The notes beneath the pieces were generated by a model. It ran no database searches and was not told the DNA's origin. It worked only from the letters and a program-made list of their open reading frames with translations. Shown here in pieces: positions 18,401 to 28,585 of a stretch of DNA of 34,558 bases (positions are counted from its first letter, which is position 1; the number at the start of each line of letters is the position of its first letter). This stretch comes from Saccoglossus kowalevskii (Eukaryota; Hemichordata; Enteropneusta; Harrimaniidae), in contig NW_003122422.1 in the NCBI RefSeq assembly GCF_000003605.2, positions 199,052-233,609 on the forward strand. Reading direction: 5' to 3'. A program made the position numbers and the translations under genes.

Positions 18401-21400
18401 CCCACTGACTAGAAGATGTGCGAGTTGGGATGGGATATGTTACCTTGTTTACAACTTTAGTTCAACGCACATGCTCCACCAAAAAGAAATATATTTAATT
18501 TCGTACAGTACAAGTTGAAATAAATAAATAAAAAAATGTTTGATTTACAATCAATACATTTGGCAGATTAATCACTCTATTAGGACAACGAAGGTAAAGT
18601 AATTGAAAGGGATAATTATACTGCCAGTTGTTATGTTTATTCAAATCCTTATGGGAATATAACATAGTTAGACCCACATGGGAACGTTTTGAACACAGAC
18701 AATAACATTGAGTTATAACACACGGGGAGCACTGACGATGGAACTTATATGTACCTGTGTTGCATTTAACGAATTTCTTGGATGTACAATGTAAGTCACT
18801 AAATAAATCATTGCATTGAACCTAATAAGCTTATGTTTTACATTATCAATTTAAAATTGATTTCAAATCGTGTTGTAAATAAATCATAACATGATTTTAC
18901 TTGAACAAATAATCAATATATCTGTTTTGTAACAGATTATTCAAATGCAACTACATTTGTCCACGGCGATGCATCTTCGACTGGGGAAGTAATAGAAGGA
19001 ATTGTTTTCTCCGTTGAATGCGTTGTTTTTTTTAACCCAAGCGTTGACAAAATGGGTTGGATTAACAATTAAAGTCATGACAAATGGATGAATTTCACCA
19101 AAATCGACCGAAATGAAAGTGACTACTATATGTCAGGCAATGAATACTTTCTACTATAATTCAAATGACGGGCATATAAATTGACGTACAATGTATGTAT
19201 ACTTGCACACCACGTAGTCTTAAATTTTGATTGTGAGTACAGATATAATATAAATATACTACATTATCTAACTATTAGGTTTAAAGTTGTTCGTTACTTT
19301 AAGAACACCTCGCAAAAACTCGTGCTGAATTCACTCATTGCACTACAGTTAAATCATATAAAGAATATAACATAGCTCAAATATATTTTGACAATGCAAT
19401 ATACAAATATTAATGAGGTAAGGACTCATCCAAACCATGCTGTAATTCAATATACAAATACAAGCCTTCTACATAACAGATCAACATAATCCTGAATTTT
19501 CGCGTTCCCATTTGCTTTACCTGTATAAAACACATTATTCATAATAATATATTATAATAAATATTAATAAATGTTAGCACTCATGCAACGTACTAAAATA
19601 ATGCTGATACAAGTTAACCCACACGTGACACAAATTACATAACAACAAATATTGTAATCTTACTTGTAAGACCACCTATTTTATATTACACCTAAATTGT
19701 TTGAGTTTGTCGTAATTCTAGTCTTTATCAGACAATAGTGTTCATCTGCATCAGACAATATAGCTTCCAACCTGCTCGTATTATGCTATTTAAATCATCT
19801 TCGAACCTAAATCAACTTCTTACGAGCCACATGGTTCAAAAGAACATATAAACTGTCATTTTCTAACTGTACCAAATAAACTATAACTTCATGTGTAAAT
19901 ATGGGGTATCCCAGATAACTGGCTCTATTTATGTACTATTCTGGAGCTTGTGTTATTTTGCTTAGTATTTTCTTATCGTCAGATTCACCAGAGGTTGACC
20001 TTAGTGACGACACCGTGACATTTGTTGTGGAGGGGTCAGATTACCATGCAACATGTAATGTGGATGCCAACCCTGATGCTGATGTTTACTGGAGACATCC
20101 TGATAACGACATTACAGCCGGCAGTGAACTGCATTTGTATGATGTCAAAAGAGATGAACATGGCAACTATACCTGTCATGCAAATAATACATTTTGGGAT
20201 GGCTCAACTGGAGAGGGCAGTGTTTCACTTGATCTTGACGTACAATGTGAGTAGACAAAAACGAACTACATTTATCGTGCATATTGCTAGCGGTAGTCGA
20301 TTGCAGAATTCATTTTCGCAAGCCTATAGTAACTTAGCATAACACACAATTCTTATTATATTTATAATGAAGATCCTCCTACTGTTGCTCTTTCATCACC
20401 ACTTGTACGTAAGGAAAGTGAAAACGTGACTTTGAAATGCGTTGTTACTGATGGTAATCCCACGGAAGCTGATTTAAGGTGGTTACACAATGGGGAAACT
20501 GTACACGATGATGGAGTGTTAGACTTGCATGACATAACCAGAGAGGATCATGGAGAATATAACTGTACTGCTAGTAACACGTACTATGATGCAAGTCGAG
20601 GGTTTGGTAGCGGGATTACCTATATAAATGTACAATGTAAGTAAATTCAGATATGTAATGCAACTGTAGTAGTATTATTTTGAGACACGTTCTTATATAT
20701 CAAATTTGGACGCTAAATTTTGCGAAATTCGACAAATTATACGTACAGTGCTGTAGGATCGTGTTTGTTGATAAAAAGGCTATTTTAGAATAATTGATCA
20801 TATTTCTTTAATCCACGTAATACCGGGCAAACATAGTGTGTATGCTACAGAATGAGCAAAAACAAAGTAATATTTATTATACATCTATGAGATTAGTAAG
20901 CAAATGGATATAAGATATTTTTTTCTTTTCACCGAGATGCTCTTCAGCTACGTAGATTCTATATACGGAGAACATACTTGCTAACATTTTACCCATCTAT
21001 ATTTGGTTGGCGAAAGTAATTGTGGCTAAGCTTTATAAAGAATAACAGATATATAAGAATGCTAATCAACGCAGTTGAGGTCCTATATAATCACATCGTG
21101 GAATTTATATTCGATAGTAGGTCTCGTTTGTATATGATGTACTTCCGTAATATATTCCTTAAAACCCATAACATTTCACTGCACAAATATTAGTCTCTAC
21201 AAATGTATTTTCCTGTAGAGCAGATAAATACCAAAGATAGCTACAAACTCCACGTGATTGAAAACGTAATTTCTGTTTACAGATGACCCCATTGTTACCG
21301 TATTAGGAGAAGTCCGATGTAAAGTAGACGAAGATGTCACACTAAAATGCCAAGGAGATTCCAATCCCCCGCCTACTGTTGTTACATGGAGTATAGATGG

Positions 21401-24400
21401 ACAGATTGTAGCTAATGATACGTCGTTTACAATTAATGACGTCAAGAAAGATGACGCCGGTAGTTACTTGTGTACTGCTTATACCGTATTTTATGACGAT
21501 TCACTGGGAAGTGATGAAGACGTCACACAATTGGTAGTTGAGTGTGAGTTTTTTTATGTATTTGAATTATGTTCTAAATTCATTTGTCATTTTCAAAATC
21601 CACCTGTACTAGCCTTATTGTATTAATTTGAAATACTAAATAATATGCTTCCGCAAAACACAAACTTGGCAGTTTCAGTAACGCTGCTTGTTTTTTCATA
21701 AGCGCTCGCGCAGAGGCGAGCAAAATATAACTCGGTTTTAAAAACAATCATTTGAATATTAAAACAAAATTCAAAGCTGTTATTTATGAGACGCAATTGT
21801 GATTTTCATGCACACTTTCCCAGGATGCAATGCACGTCCGGTGCATCTGATAATAGGTGTGTTCCAGATAAAAAAAATATGACACAAAAGCACAATTTAA
21901 CATTTGTTGTCTTCTAATGTAACATTTAGCTTTCTTATAGAAGCACACGTGGTCTAACAATTCAAATAGTAAATGGTATTTCCCATTGTAGATGCGTCCG
22001 AAGTTCACATTAATGTTCACAATCATGCAGTTATATTAGATGACAATTTGGCGATAACGTGTTCAGCTACAGAAGGAATCCCTGATCCCTACAGAATTGA
22101 ATTATACATCATTGGTAGCGGTGACGAAGAAACCATCGTAGCAGAAACCGACGTTGACGTTGAGCTTCTGTATCAAGTCCAGAGTGTAACCATGGCAGAT
22201 AATGGAACGTACTATTGTGTGGCCTACACCGAATATTACGACACGTCTGAAGAGAAAACATACAGTGATAAAGAAGACGTATTTATTATATGTTAGTTGC
22301 ATTCATTTAAATCATGTATCTGTGCATATATATATATCTATCTATCTATATATTCATTGTTGACCAATCGCTTAAAGAACTATTTAATCTGCTGATATTA
22401 CTAGCTGTACAACTGGTTATTGAAGTTATTGGCTAGAATTATTCACTATATGTATGAGTTGTATTTGATGATAACCTTTTTCATCACAATAATACCAATT
22501 TAATAAGCAGAAAGGGCTCTTCAGTCGACATCCTTCAGAAATAAACAGTAAATCGATATCGTCGAACTCTCATAACCAATTGACGTGTAACGTGAATATT
22601 GTGGGGATTACTGTGTCACATTGTTTAGTACTATTCCACACAACACGTCACATCTGTGTAATGTATGCAACATAGTCTATCACGACGTATTAAATTGTCT
22701 TTATTCATGAACCAGTAATGCATTTAATTTTGTTGTTGTTAGATGCACCAATAATCACAGGTGAAAACTCCTATACGGTTGAAGAGGAAAGCGCTGCACA
22801 CATATCTTGTGTAATTAATGCTCACCCTGTCGTAAAAGAAACTGATATCAAATGGGAATATGAAAGTGGACAAGTCATACCTGACACATACATTAATATA
22901 CCAGATCCTATTGGTACCGTGGTTACATCTACCTTAACTATAGACTCTGCGACTGAGGATCACGGTGGAATATACACGTGTTATGCATGGAACGACGTTG
23001 GAACTAGCAGTTATAATATAAATTTGACGGTCAACTTACCAGGTAAAGCATATTTTCCAGCTCCATTCGATTTTGACGACAGTTATCTCGTTCGCTTTTT
23101 AGTAAAATGCAATATTTTTTACAGATTCAATTGGCGGATGGATTATTTTTGCAGTTGTCGCAGGAACGTTTCTGTTAATACTAATCATTATTGTCTTATC
23201 AAAACTGATTTGTAGGACTGACAAAACAGAAGCTAATGAACAAGGTTAGTTTGTCAGTATGGAAAATATTTGATTATTTATGTCAACCCATTATTCGGTC
23301 ATTATAATATTATTAAAATAAACATATCACTACCAGAGTCCTATTATCATGTAGTAATCTCGAAACAGTATTCCTTATACGAAGGCAATTGATCGTTTGG
23401 TTTATTGGGTGGCAATGCAGATGGAAAGCGAAAATGCGCTTATAGCTAATTTTGCAGACAAAAGTGATCAGCATTTGTTTTGTTGCCTAAACAATCCTTA
23501 AATATTTGGACAACCACTGAATTTCACTGAATTTTCACAAACAGTGCCCAATTACTGATCGCCAAATCTAAATGCATTGTAGTAGCGCGAAATTATAATT
23601 GTTAATATAAAATAAGAATATATGTTTTGCATTGACATTTATTTGTCACGAACACTGCGATAAAGACCATCCGTTTTCGACATTGTGAAATGCTTTTGTT
23701 TTTATGCAGAAAAATACAGTATTTTACCAAGTAAAATCTAATTTACTAAAGTTATTGCTCAAACATGGCTGGACACCTACATAGTTTGTGATTTTATTCA
23801 GTTTTTTTTTTCAGTCATAATTCAAGACAAATAAAATATAGCTAATTATTTTTGTTAACGTTCTTTATATCGTTAATTCTGAGAGTTATTTATGGTTGCT
23901 TAGTTAATACAGTTCATTTTGAATTAATCTTAAACAAAATTTTTGAATTATCTTGTTAAAATCAGTCTCAATCAGTCGAAAACGGCAAGTCTTTATCGTA
24001 GTGTTCACAAGAGGTGAGGACAAAATAAAAGCTCAACGCTCCTTGTATTTGATTGATACGATTTTGTGTTTTATTTTCAGACTCAAATCGCATGGAGTAC
24101 GTATGAATCAGAAGCAATACAACCATGTCCGACCGTTATTTATGTATATCTTGACTTTGTTCTACTTCAAAGACACACCGTGAAGAAATATTAGTGAACA
24201 TTATAAGCATATGCTACATATGACTTTATATTATTATTGTTTAATCAACGTTTTTTGAAATACATGAAAATATATTTTTGTATCCTCCCCATAGAAACCT
24301 ACTTCGAGAATTTGGTCAGCTTTCAACACTCGGCGGAGCAAATCAAGACATCGCTGATGAAAACGATAACCCGGGTAAGTTGCACAAAGATACATGTCAT

Positions 24401-24625
24401 ACAAATTCTGATCTGTTTAACAATTAGTAACATTTTCAATTTGCTTTTCGCAACTGTGTTTGTCGTTTCTTTCCCTTACAACATCTTCCTAATTTATGTC
24501 TGCTTTGTCGCAAGTCACAAATAAATCAGATGACGAAAAACTAAAAAACAGTGATGTCTCCAAGGAAAGCGATAATGATTCTAATACAAAGATATTGGAC
24601 TCTAAGGTATGATTATAGTATATCG

Positions 24626-24656
<31 letters not shown>

Positions 24657-25552
24657 AATTCACAACCAAAATACAAGAAATTTATAGAATTAGTTTTATA
24701 TCTTGGACATCCAACAATTTCATTGGTCCTGGTGTGCTATTAATGTTTCAGACTGCTGAAGATAAGATGGAGGATTTAGACTCAGATATCTCCAGTAATG
24801 GTAATGTTACTGCTGATAACAATATTTCATTGATAACATAACCGCATTTTAATCAATTTACTACATTATTCACAATTTATTAAAATCTTGTTTTTTCTCT
24901 TGTAGACGGCAATCCAAATGACATGAAAGGGATAAGTTCTAAACATAAAAAAGTAGGTTTTTCTTTATTGTTTATACTCATTGTTGTATCATCACTATAA
25001 TTTCAAAGCTTTAGTCGTATGCTTCATTGATTATAGATAATGCAGTGATTTACTGCGTTTTTGGAACTGTAGGCAGCTGACTGGCTACAATCAGCTCAGG
25101 AAACGACAGTTGTAATCCTGAAAATTAAGCGAGCGTCTTCAATATATAAATATTACTGAAACAAATTATTGATAGATAATCAGCTACTGTCTCACTGAAA
25201 TATGAAATGAACGCATGAATTGCTAGGCTTGTCACTGTAATAGCTATTGCTTTGATATAAATGTTGTACTTTGTTCCACTCATCCAAACACACTAACTAG
25301 ACTGAGTAGGAATCGCGGTCGCTTCTGCACTAGATTTGATGATGATACCTGGATGACATCCCGATTCTGGACATACTTACATTTGTCAAACTATTTCCAT
25401 ACATGTCTCTTCATGATTAGAATATACTACTTGTTGCTTTCATTATTATTCGTATTCTCGTTCATTTCGATTGATCTACTCAGTGTGGAATATCATCTAA
25501 CTGATTTGTATTGATTTATTTTCAGAGTGTTCGCTTTGGGGAAGAGTGTTGA
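15322..25552 (+). CDS. Ten-Ig-domain single-pass receptor, nephrin/Kirrel-like first domain (spliced gene)
   Basis: Joining 15322-15409, 15509-15832, 16403-16678, 17021-17296, 17451-17723, 17897-18178, 19983-20246, 20373-20636, 21283-21543, 21992-22291, 22743-23042, 23125-23244, 24081-24096, 24295-24374, 24530-24606, 24752-24800, 24906-24952 and 25526-25552 gives one frame of 1107 codons plus TGA, all junctions GT/AG. Layout: signal peptide 1-29, Ig1 31-137, Ig2-Ig10 138-969, TM ~974-996, cytoplasmic tail 997-1107. Every Ig domain is one symmetric phase 1-1 exon, most ending ..VQ|Y(or F) before the next domain, the usual cell-adhesion Ig pattern. Ig1 (EYHLRIEN..EAEYEC) resembles the first domain of nephrin/Kirrel proteins; later domains carry the invertebrate-style N(T/E)xxWDG(S/T)...VQY. 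Many N-x-S/T sites. The tail has no tyrosine, is acidic and ends KKSVRFGEEC, a PP1-docking RVxF-type motif. Probable role: cell-surface adhesion or recognition. Confidence 0.92.
15509..15832 (+). CDS. Ig receptor: Ig1 exon (V-like, nephrin/Kirrel type)
   Basis: Acceptor TATAG|CA, donor TTAG|GTAAAC, phase 1-1. Contains QMNCSFDG, VQWLQY, DEYHLRIEN and EAEYECKV: the two Ig cysteines, the core Trp and the D/E-x-A-x-Y-x-C end. The order and the 'EYHLRIENSTLE..AEYEC' block match nephrin/Kirrel domain 1. Confidence 0.92.
15994..16275 (+). repeat. Dispersed repeat copy A in the Ig1-Ig2 intron
   Basis: Same family as 12247-12483, in inverted orientation. Carries about 45-60 extra bases near 16170-16235 (CTCCGCTGCGCGCAGCCGAT), absent from the other copy. 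No ORF. Confidence 0.8.
16403..16678 (+). CDS. Ig receptor: Ig2 exon
   Basis: Acceptor ATATCAG|AG, donor CAAT|GTAAGT, phase 1-1. Encodes VVFNCTID, LLWLQDGD, NNGSVVNCQLDH. The end is unusual (VTCDEDIIMIVQ) with an extra Cys. Position and size match nephrin/Kirrel domain 2. Confidence 0.88.
17021..17296 (+). CDS. Ig receptor: Ig3 exon
   Basis: Acceptor CTAACAG|AC, donor ACAGT|GTCAGT (non-consensus at +3), phase 1-1. Encodes YPPVVKIW, YEAECRVAV, NDEGNYTCVAMNEYHDG, ELDVQ. Confidence 0.93.
17451..17723 (+). CDS. Ig receptor: Ig4 exon
   Basis: Acceptor TTCTGTAG|TT, donor GCAGT|GTAAGT, phase 1-1. Encodes YLARCTSYANPDPTYTWVD and NGSYTCEAENIFWDNS, ending YVNVQ. Confidence 0.93.
17897..18178 (+). CDS. 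Ig receptor: Ig5 exon
   Basis: Acceptor GATTTTCAG|TC, donor TCAAT|GTGAGT, phase 1-1. Encodes FSVQCLVVYANP, VDLIWLNS, HTGKYICHGNNTFWDGT, ending LIDVQ. Confidence 0.93.
18567..18790 (+). pseudogene. Ghost Ig exon 1 (or poison exon)
   Basis: Between TTGGCAG| and ACAAT|GTAAGT lies a broken Ig domain: GKVIERDNYTASCYVYSNP, then TAG (18665-18667) where the core Trp of a neighbouring domain sits, then TAA (18716-18718), a frameshift near TDDGTY..TCVAFNEF, and a shortened end before LDVQ. It is about 50 nt shorter than the live Ig exons. The donor is intact; the acceptor is followed by stops. A decayed tandem copy of an Ig exon. Confidence 0.8.
18936..19192 (+). pseudogene. Ghost Ig exon 2 (or poison exon)
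   Basis: Acceptor TTTGTAACAG|AT and donor ACAAT|GTATGT still look usable. Frame: YYSNATTF, GEVIEGIVFSVECVVFFNPS, MGWINN, then TAA (19070-19072), and a frameshift just before the second Cys (DYY..CQAMNTFYYNSNDG). If spliced in it would end the protein after Ig5. Confidence 0.82.
19983..20246 (+). CDS. Ig receptor: Ig6 exon
   Basis: Acceptor TTATCGTCAG|AT, donor ACAAT|GTGAGT, phase 1-1. Encodes YHATCNVDANP, DVYWRHPDND, EHGNYTCHANNTFWDGS, DLDVQ. Confidence 0.93.
20373..20636 (+). CDS. Ig receptor: Ig7 exon
   Basis: Acceptor TATAATGAAG|AT has a weak pyrimidine tract; donor ACAAT|GTAAGT; phase 1-1. Encodes YPPTVALSS, VTLKCVVTDGNP, LRWLHNGE, EYNCTASNTYYDAS, YINVQ. Only 126 bp of intron separates it from Ig6, and both are 264 nt, so they may be a recent pair. 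Confidence 0.93.
21283..21543 (+). CDS. Ig receptor: Ig8 exon
   Basis: Acceptor TGTTTACAG|AT, donor TTGAGT|GTGAGT, phase 1-1. Encodes YDPIVTVLG, VTLKCQGDSNPPPTVVTW, KDDAGSYLCTAYTVFYDD, ending LVVE. It has no internal Met start and is easy to miss in ORF scans. Confidence 0.92.
21992..22291 (+). CDS. Ig receptor: Ig9 exon, lacks the core tryptophan
   Basis: Acceptor CATTGTAG|AT, donor TTATAT|GTTAGT, phase 1-1. Encodes LAITCSATEGIPDPYRIELYI, where the Trp of strand C is replaced (ELYI), and MADNGTYYCVAYTEYYD. A long Glu/Asp/Lys-rich G-strand region follows. Confidence 0.9.
22322..22354 (+). repeat. TA/TCTA microsatellite
   Basis: ATATATATATATCTATCTATCTATATATT in the Ig9-Ig10 intron. Confidence 0.7.
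22743..23042 (+). CDS. Ig receptor: Ig10 exon (I-set, membrane-proximal)
   Basis: Acceptor TTGTTGTTAG|AT, donor CCAG|GTAAAG, phase 1-1. Encodes AAHISCVINAHP, IKWEYESGQ, EDHGGIYTCYAWNDVGT and a NLTVNLP end. Closer to a standard I-set domain than Ig3-Ig8. Confidence 0.93.
23125..23244 (+). CDS. Ig receptor: transmembrane exon
   Basis: Acceptor TTTTTTACAG|AT, donor ACAAG|GTTAGT, phase 1-1. Encodes DSIGGWIIFAVVAGTFLLIL then IIIVLSKLICR: a 23-25 residue helix with a basic stop-transfer, so the N-terminus is outside. Confidence 0.93.
24081..24096 (+). CDS. Ig receptor: 16-nt microexon
   Basis: Acceptor TTTATTTTCAG|AC, then TCA AAT CGC ATG GA, donor GTACGT. Phase 1 in, 2 out; encodes D-SNRM-E. A donor four bases later (GTATGA) gives the wrong phase for the next exon. 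Chosen because it alone joins 23244 to 24295 in frame. Confidence 0.65.
24295..24374 (+). CDS. Ig receptor: cytoplasmic exon 1
   Basis: Acceptor CCCCATAG|A, donor CCCGG|GTAAGT, phase 2 in, 1 out. Encodes NLLREFGQLSTLGG and ANQDIADENDNP. Another open frame through it does not fit the next exon. Confidence 0.75.
24530..24606 (+). CDS. Ig receptor: cytoplasmic exon 2
   Basis: Acceptor AATAAATCAG|AT, donor TCTAAG|GTATGA, phase 1 in, 0 out. Acidic/Lys-Ser rich: DEKLKNSDVSKESDNDSN..; probably disordered, with possible CK2-type acidic phosphorylation sites. Confidence 0.75.
24625..24650 (+). repeat. (AT)n microsatellite
   Basis: About 13 AT units, then GTGTGT, in the intron after cytoplasmic exon 2. 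Confidence 0.85.
24752..24800 (+). CDS. Ig receptor: cytoplasmic exon 3
   Basis: Acceptor AATGTTTCAG|ACT, donor AATG|GTAATG, phase 0 in, 1 out. Encodes TAEDKMEDLDSDISSN, acidic. Confidence 0.72.
24906..24952 (+). CDS. Ig receptor: cytoplasmic exon 4
   Basis: Acceptor TCTCTTGTAG|AC, donor AAAAAA|GTAGGT, phase 1 in, 0 out. Encodes GNPNDMKGISSKHKK; the last Lys begins the PP1-type motif. Confidence 0.72.
25526..25552 (+). CDS. Ig receptor: terminal exon, RVxF motif and stop
   Basis: Acceptor TTATTTTCAG|AGT, then SVRFGEEC and TGA at 25550-25552. With the previous exon it makes KKSVRFGEE, matching [RK]-x-[VI]-x-F with basic residues before and acidic residues after, as in many PP1-binding proteins. 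Confidence 0.75.
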   Translation, partial: SVRFGEEC

Positions 25553-25651
25553 TGTATGCTCACTTTGAACATTGCGATGGCAACTTTGCGAAATGTTTTC
25601 TTCACAACCAACAGAGGCAACAGAATATGCTACAATAGAATTATCATTAAA
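25553..25651 (+). terminator. Ig receptor 3'UTR and possible poly(A) signal
   Basis: ATTAAA at 25646-25651, a common variant poly(A) signal, lies about 95 bp after the stop. No AATAAA is closer. Other sites further downstream are possible. Confidence 0.35.
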
Positions 25652-28361
25652 ACAAATGAAATGATCAAAACTGGGATTATTTAGTTAAAGATTTTTTTTG
25701 ATATTATTCGGCCAAGGCATACGCACTTGTATTGCCTGTGTGAAAATCAGTTTTTATGCATGCACCGAACTTCACTACCGCAATGTTTGTTTCAATAAGT
25801 CACTGATTACATGCAAACGTTAGATTGATCGTACAGTGTTATTTATGAACTGATATCTCGATAAACTTATAAATGTATATACACAGGCTAACGGAATTGT
25901 GTATTTTGATAAATCAACCGATCGTGTGTTATGATTGTATTATATTAAGACGCTTTTTTATTGCACATCCCATGCTTAATATTATATAGTTTCTTTCATT
26001 TTATTGTGCATCCCACTAAACGGGTTTAGCGACCGAGCTGGGTTATTCATGCAACTGATATGAATGCGGAACAAAATAGTTCAGGTCAATTGGTTGTAGT
26101 ATGTCAGTATATTCTTCTTAATATGCTCACTGTGTCAGCTTACGGAAGGCTTTACTGGTGTATCTTATCTTGTGATACTTACTTATATAGCGCCAGTTAA
26201 TTGGTGTTATCATGATGGGATCAATGTCTAACCATACCGTGATGTGTATGTACGGTGCTACTCAAAAATAACATGACCCATTGAGTGTTGTTCAGCAGGT
26301 GATACACCACGATTAAATACTGTCGTCGAGCATTGTTCAGAGCACAGCCTACAACGCAAATACAATATTGAAATAGCATAAAAGCGTGAAAAATACATTA
26401 TACGATCTACATGCATCGTAAAATACATTCGTTTTAAACGCTTTTTCAGCGATGTAATCTTACTATTGTTGAACGACTCTAATCAAATTATGCCAAAAAA
26501 TAAATAATACTATTTTCACTTGTAAAGTTTGATATGTGCTAGTTTTTATTTGGTATTTTACTACATTTATATTAAACACTGTCTTTCTATATGATTATCT
26601 GATTCTGGGTCAATAAACTATATAATTAAAAAAAATCACGAGCGTCAGAAAGCAGATGTATAACTCTCATCTGCAGATTATCTGCATTTTAGATCAGCAT
26701 TAAGCATTAAGAATATATGTGCTTACATGCATGTGATCACTATAATGCAGCTGGCAGAGGGATGATCGTGAGCAAAAATAGGTACAAGCCACAGACTGAT
26801 AACTTACGAATAAGCCTTACAGATATTGTTCGTAGTATCTTCAAATTTAAGATTTTGTTGTCATCTCTTAAATAACATGTGTGGTTTATTTCAGCGGAAT
26901 TTTTCTTCAACTTATTTATGCGTATTTATTTAAAGTTTATTCACAGATGGATGTGTACTGGTGATATGAACTAAACATTCACCAGCAAATATCCGTTTGT
27001 ACTTTGCATAGAATGCTGGGTAATCACAGGCAACAAGGTCAACAACGCAACGGGTAGAATTTGCTGCATTAGTTACCATAAAAATAATCATCATACATTA
27101 AATTAATTTTCAATAAGAAAATGAGGTGTTCCGATGTATCATATAAATTGTATCAGATTATTCTAAACTGTAAACATTGGTGCCGGCCCTGTCCGTGTTT
27201 TATTTGTTGCGCGTGGCTTCACTGATGTCATGTTTGTTTTAATAAATCACTCATTATATTATGATGATATAGTCTCACTCGTAGTGTTATGTCTGTGCTG
27301 CTATCTTTGTGAACTTTGAATCGTTTTATATTGCGCAGGTGAATAGAATAGTAATGACAAATAGATTACCGAGTGACCCTGTCAATTGATATGACTGTTC
27401 GCTCCTTGACATTCAACGGATTCCACAAGATACCGTGTGATTTCATTTTTTATTAATGGTAAAATTGTAACCTTTATCCTTTTTCCGTATTGGCATGTGC
27501 ATACTTACGCAGTTAACAGTGTCTGGCACTAATATGTGAAGACGGAATGCACTGGTAAATACTGTAGAATGATAGGACGCCTCGCAGTCTTGTAACCTAT
27601 GTTAGACATTCAAATTGGGCCATAATGTCAGCATTTGTAATTAACAACCCCGACACACGTGGCACGGGTGTACGCATTATCAATGAATCTACATACTAAT
27701 CTGTAAGTGGAGTAGAGAATAGTTCATTCAGTGTTGGATAGCAATTTACTGGCCCTTACTACGCAACGTTGAGGGCGATGTAACTGTGGTACAAGTAGCA
27801 ACGGCTTTCAGCAAGTACTCTGTTTTTTCGGCATAGTTTCTATTCACCTAGGTCATCTCTATTTTTCTGATATGTATCAGTTCATGATAATTAAGTAATT
27901 AACAAATAAAACAATCTAGTCATGGTTGATAAATCATTCAGAGAAAAACGATATTTAATAAACCATTATTTTGAATAACTAAGATACCTGTTGAAGATAA
28001 TAATTGGCAAGCCGATGTGATGTACCTGGCTCGACATTGCCTCTCTTAGCGATTGCATCGACAATTATAATCACATTGTACACTATATATCAGCTGGTAA
28101 TCGTATTCAACTGCAAGACTTTTGCTCGGTACAGTTTTGAAATCCCGATTTTAAAATGTTAACCTCATTCGCACGGTGGATTCGGACATATTCGACTTAC
28201 TCGCGTAGATGTGTTAATTACACCAACATTTTTTCCCAATCCTGGACTCGTTATGTTTGGACATTCCTACACGTTAACCGGCGTTCCACTAACTATTTTG
28301 CAGCTGTTGATTTGTTGCACATTTATATCGCTATTTGCTAGCCAACTGAGTTTTCTTAGGA
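25652..28361. repeat. Non-coding region with first half of a diverged segmental duplication
   Basis: No gene seen. Blocks near 27430-27540, 27750-27830 and 27865-28300 match 30665-30790, 31090-31160 and 31920-32365 in the same order and orientation, for example TATTTTGAA..CTAAGATACC.TTGAAGA and GCAAGCCGATGTGA. No frame is shared between the copies, so they are non-coding. The limits are approximate. Confidence 0.5.
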
Positions 28362-28585
28362 GAATGCAACTAAGGTATCTAGTCATATTCATTTTGTCTG
28401 GTGCGTTCATAGCGAAGACTTTGTCTGGCCCTACATATACATGTACTTAGACTGATTAACTATGCAGATTGGCTATACATACACGTGTGCAATCAATAAA
28501 CGTTAGAATAAACCACACACATGATAATCTTTCGCAAACATTGGCTTAATTGTATGTTGTATACTTGTTTGCAACTAGAATGTTA
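28362..28585 (+). repeat. 224-bp tandem duplication, first copy
   Basis: Starts GAATGCAACTAAGG and repeats at 28586 (GAATGCAACTAAAG). Shared blocks: TAGTCATATTCAT/TGGTCATATTCAT, GTTCATAGC, TCTGGCCCTACA.ATACATG, ATTGGCTAT, CACATGATAATCT. The second copy is split by an insertion (28655-29735) and resumes at 29736, ending near 29890. Confidence 0.8.

Noticed and set aside
24081-24100. Longer version of the microexon using GTATGA donor
   Set aside because: Exits in phase 0, which gives a TGA in the next exon; the 16-nt version is the only one consistent with all later exons.
28211-28450. 79-codon hydrophobic plus-strand ORF
   Set aside because: It lies in duplicated non-coding repeats; the matching copy near 32.2 kb has no such frame, so membrane-like composition is from T-rich DNA.
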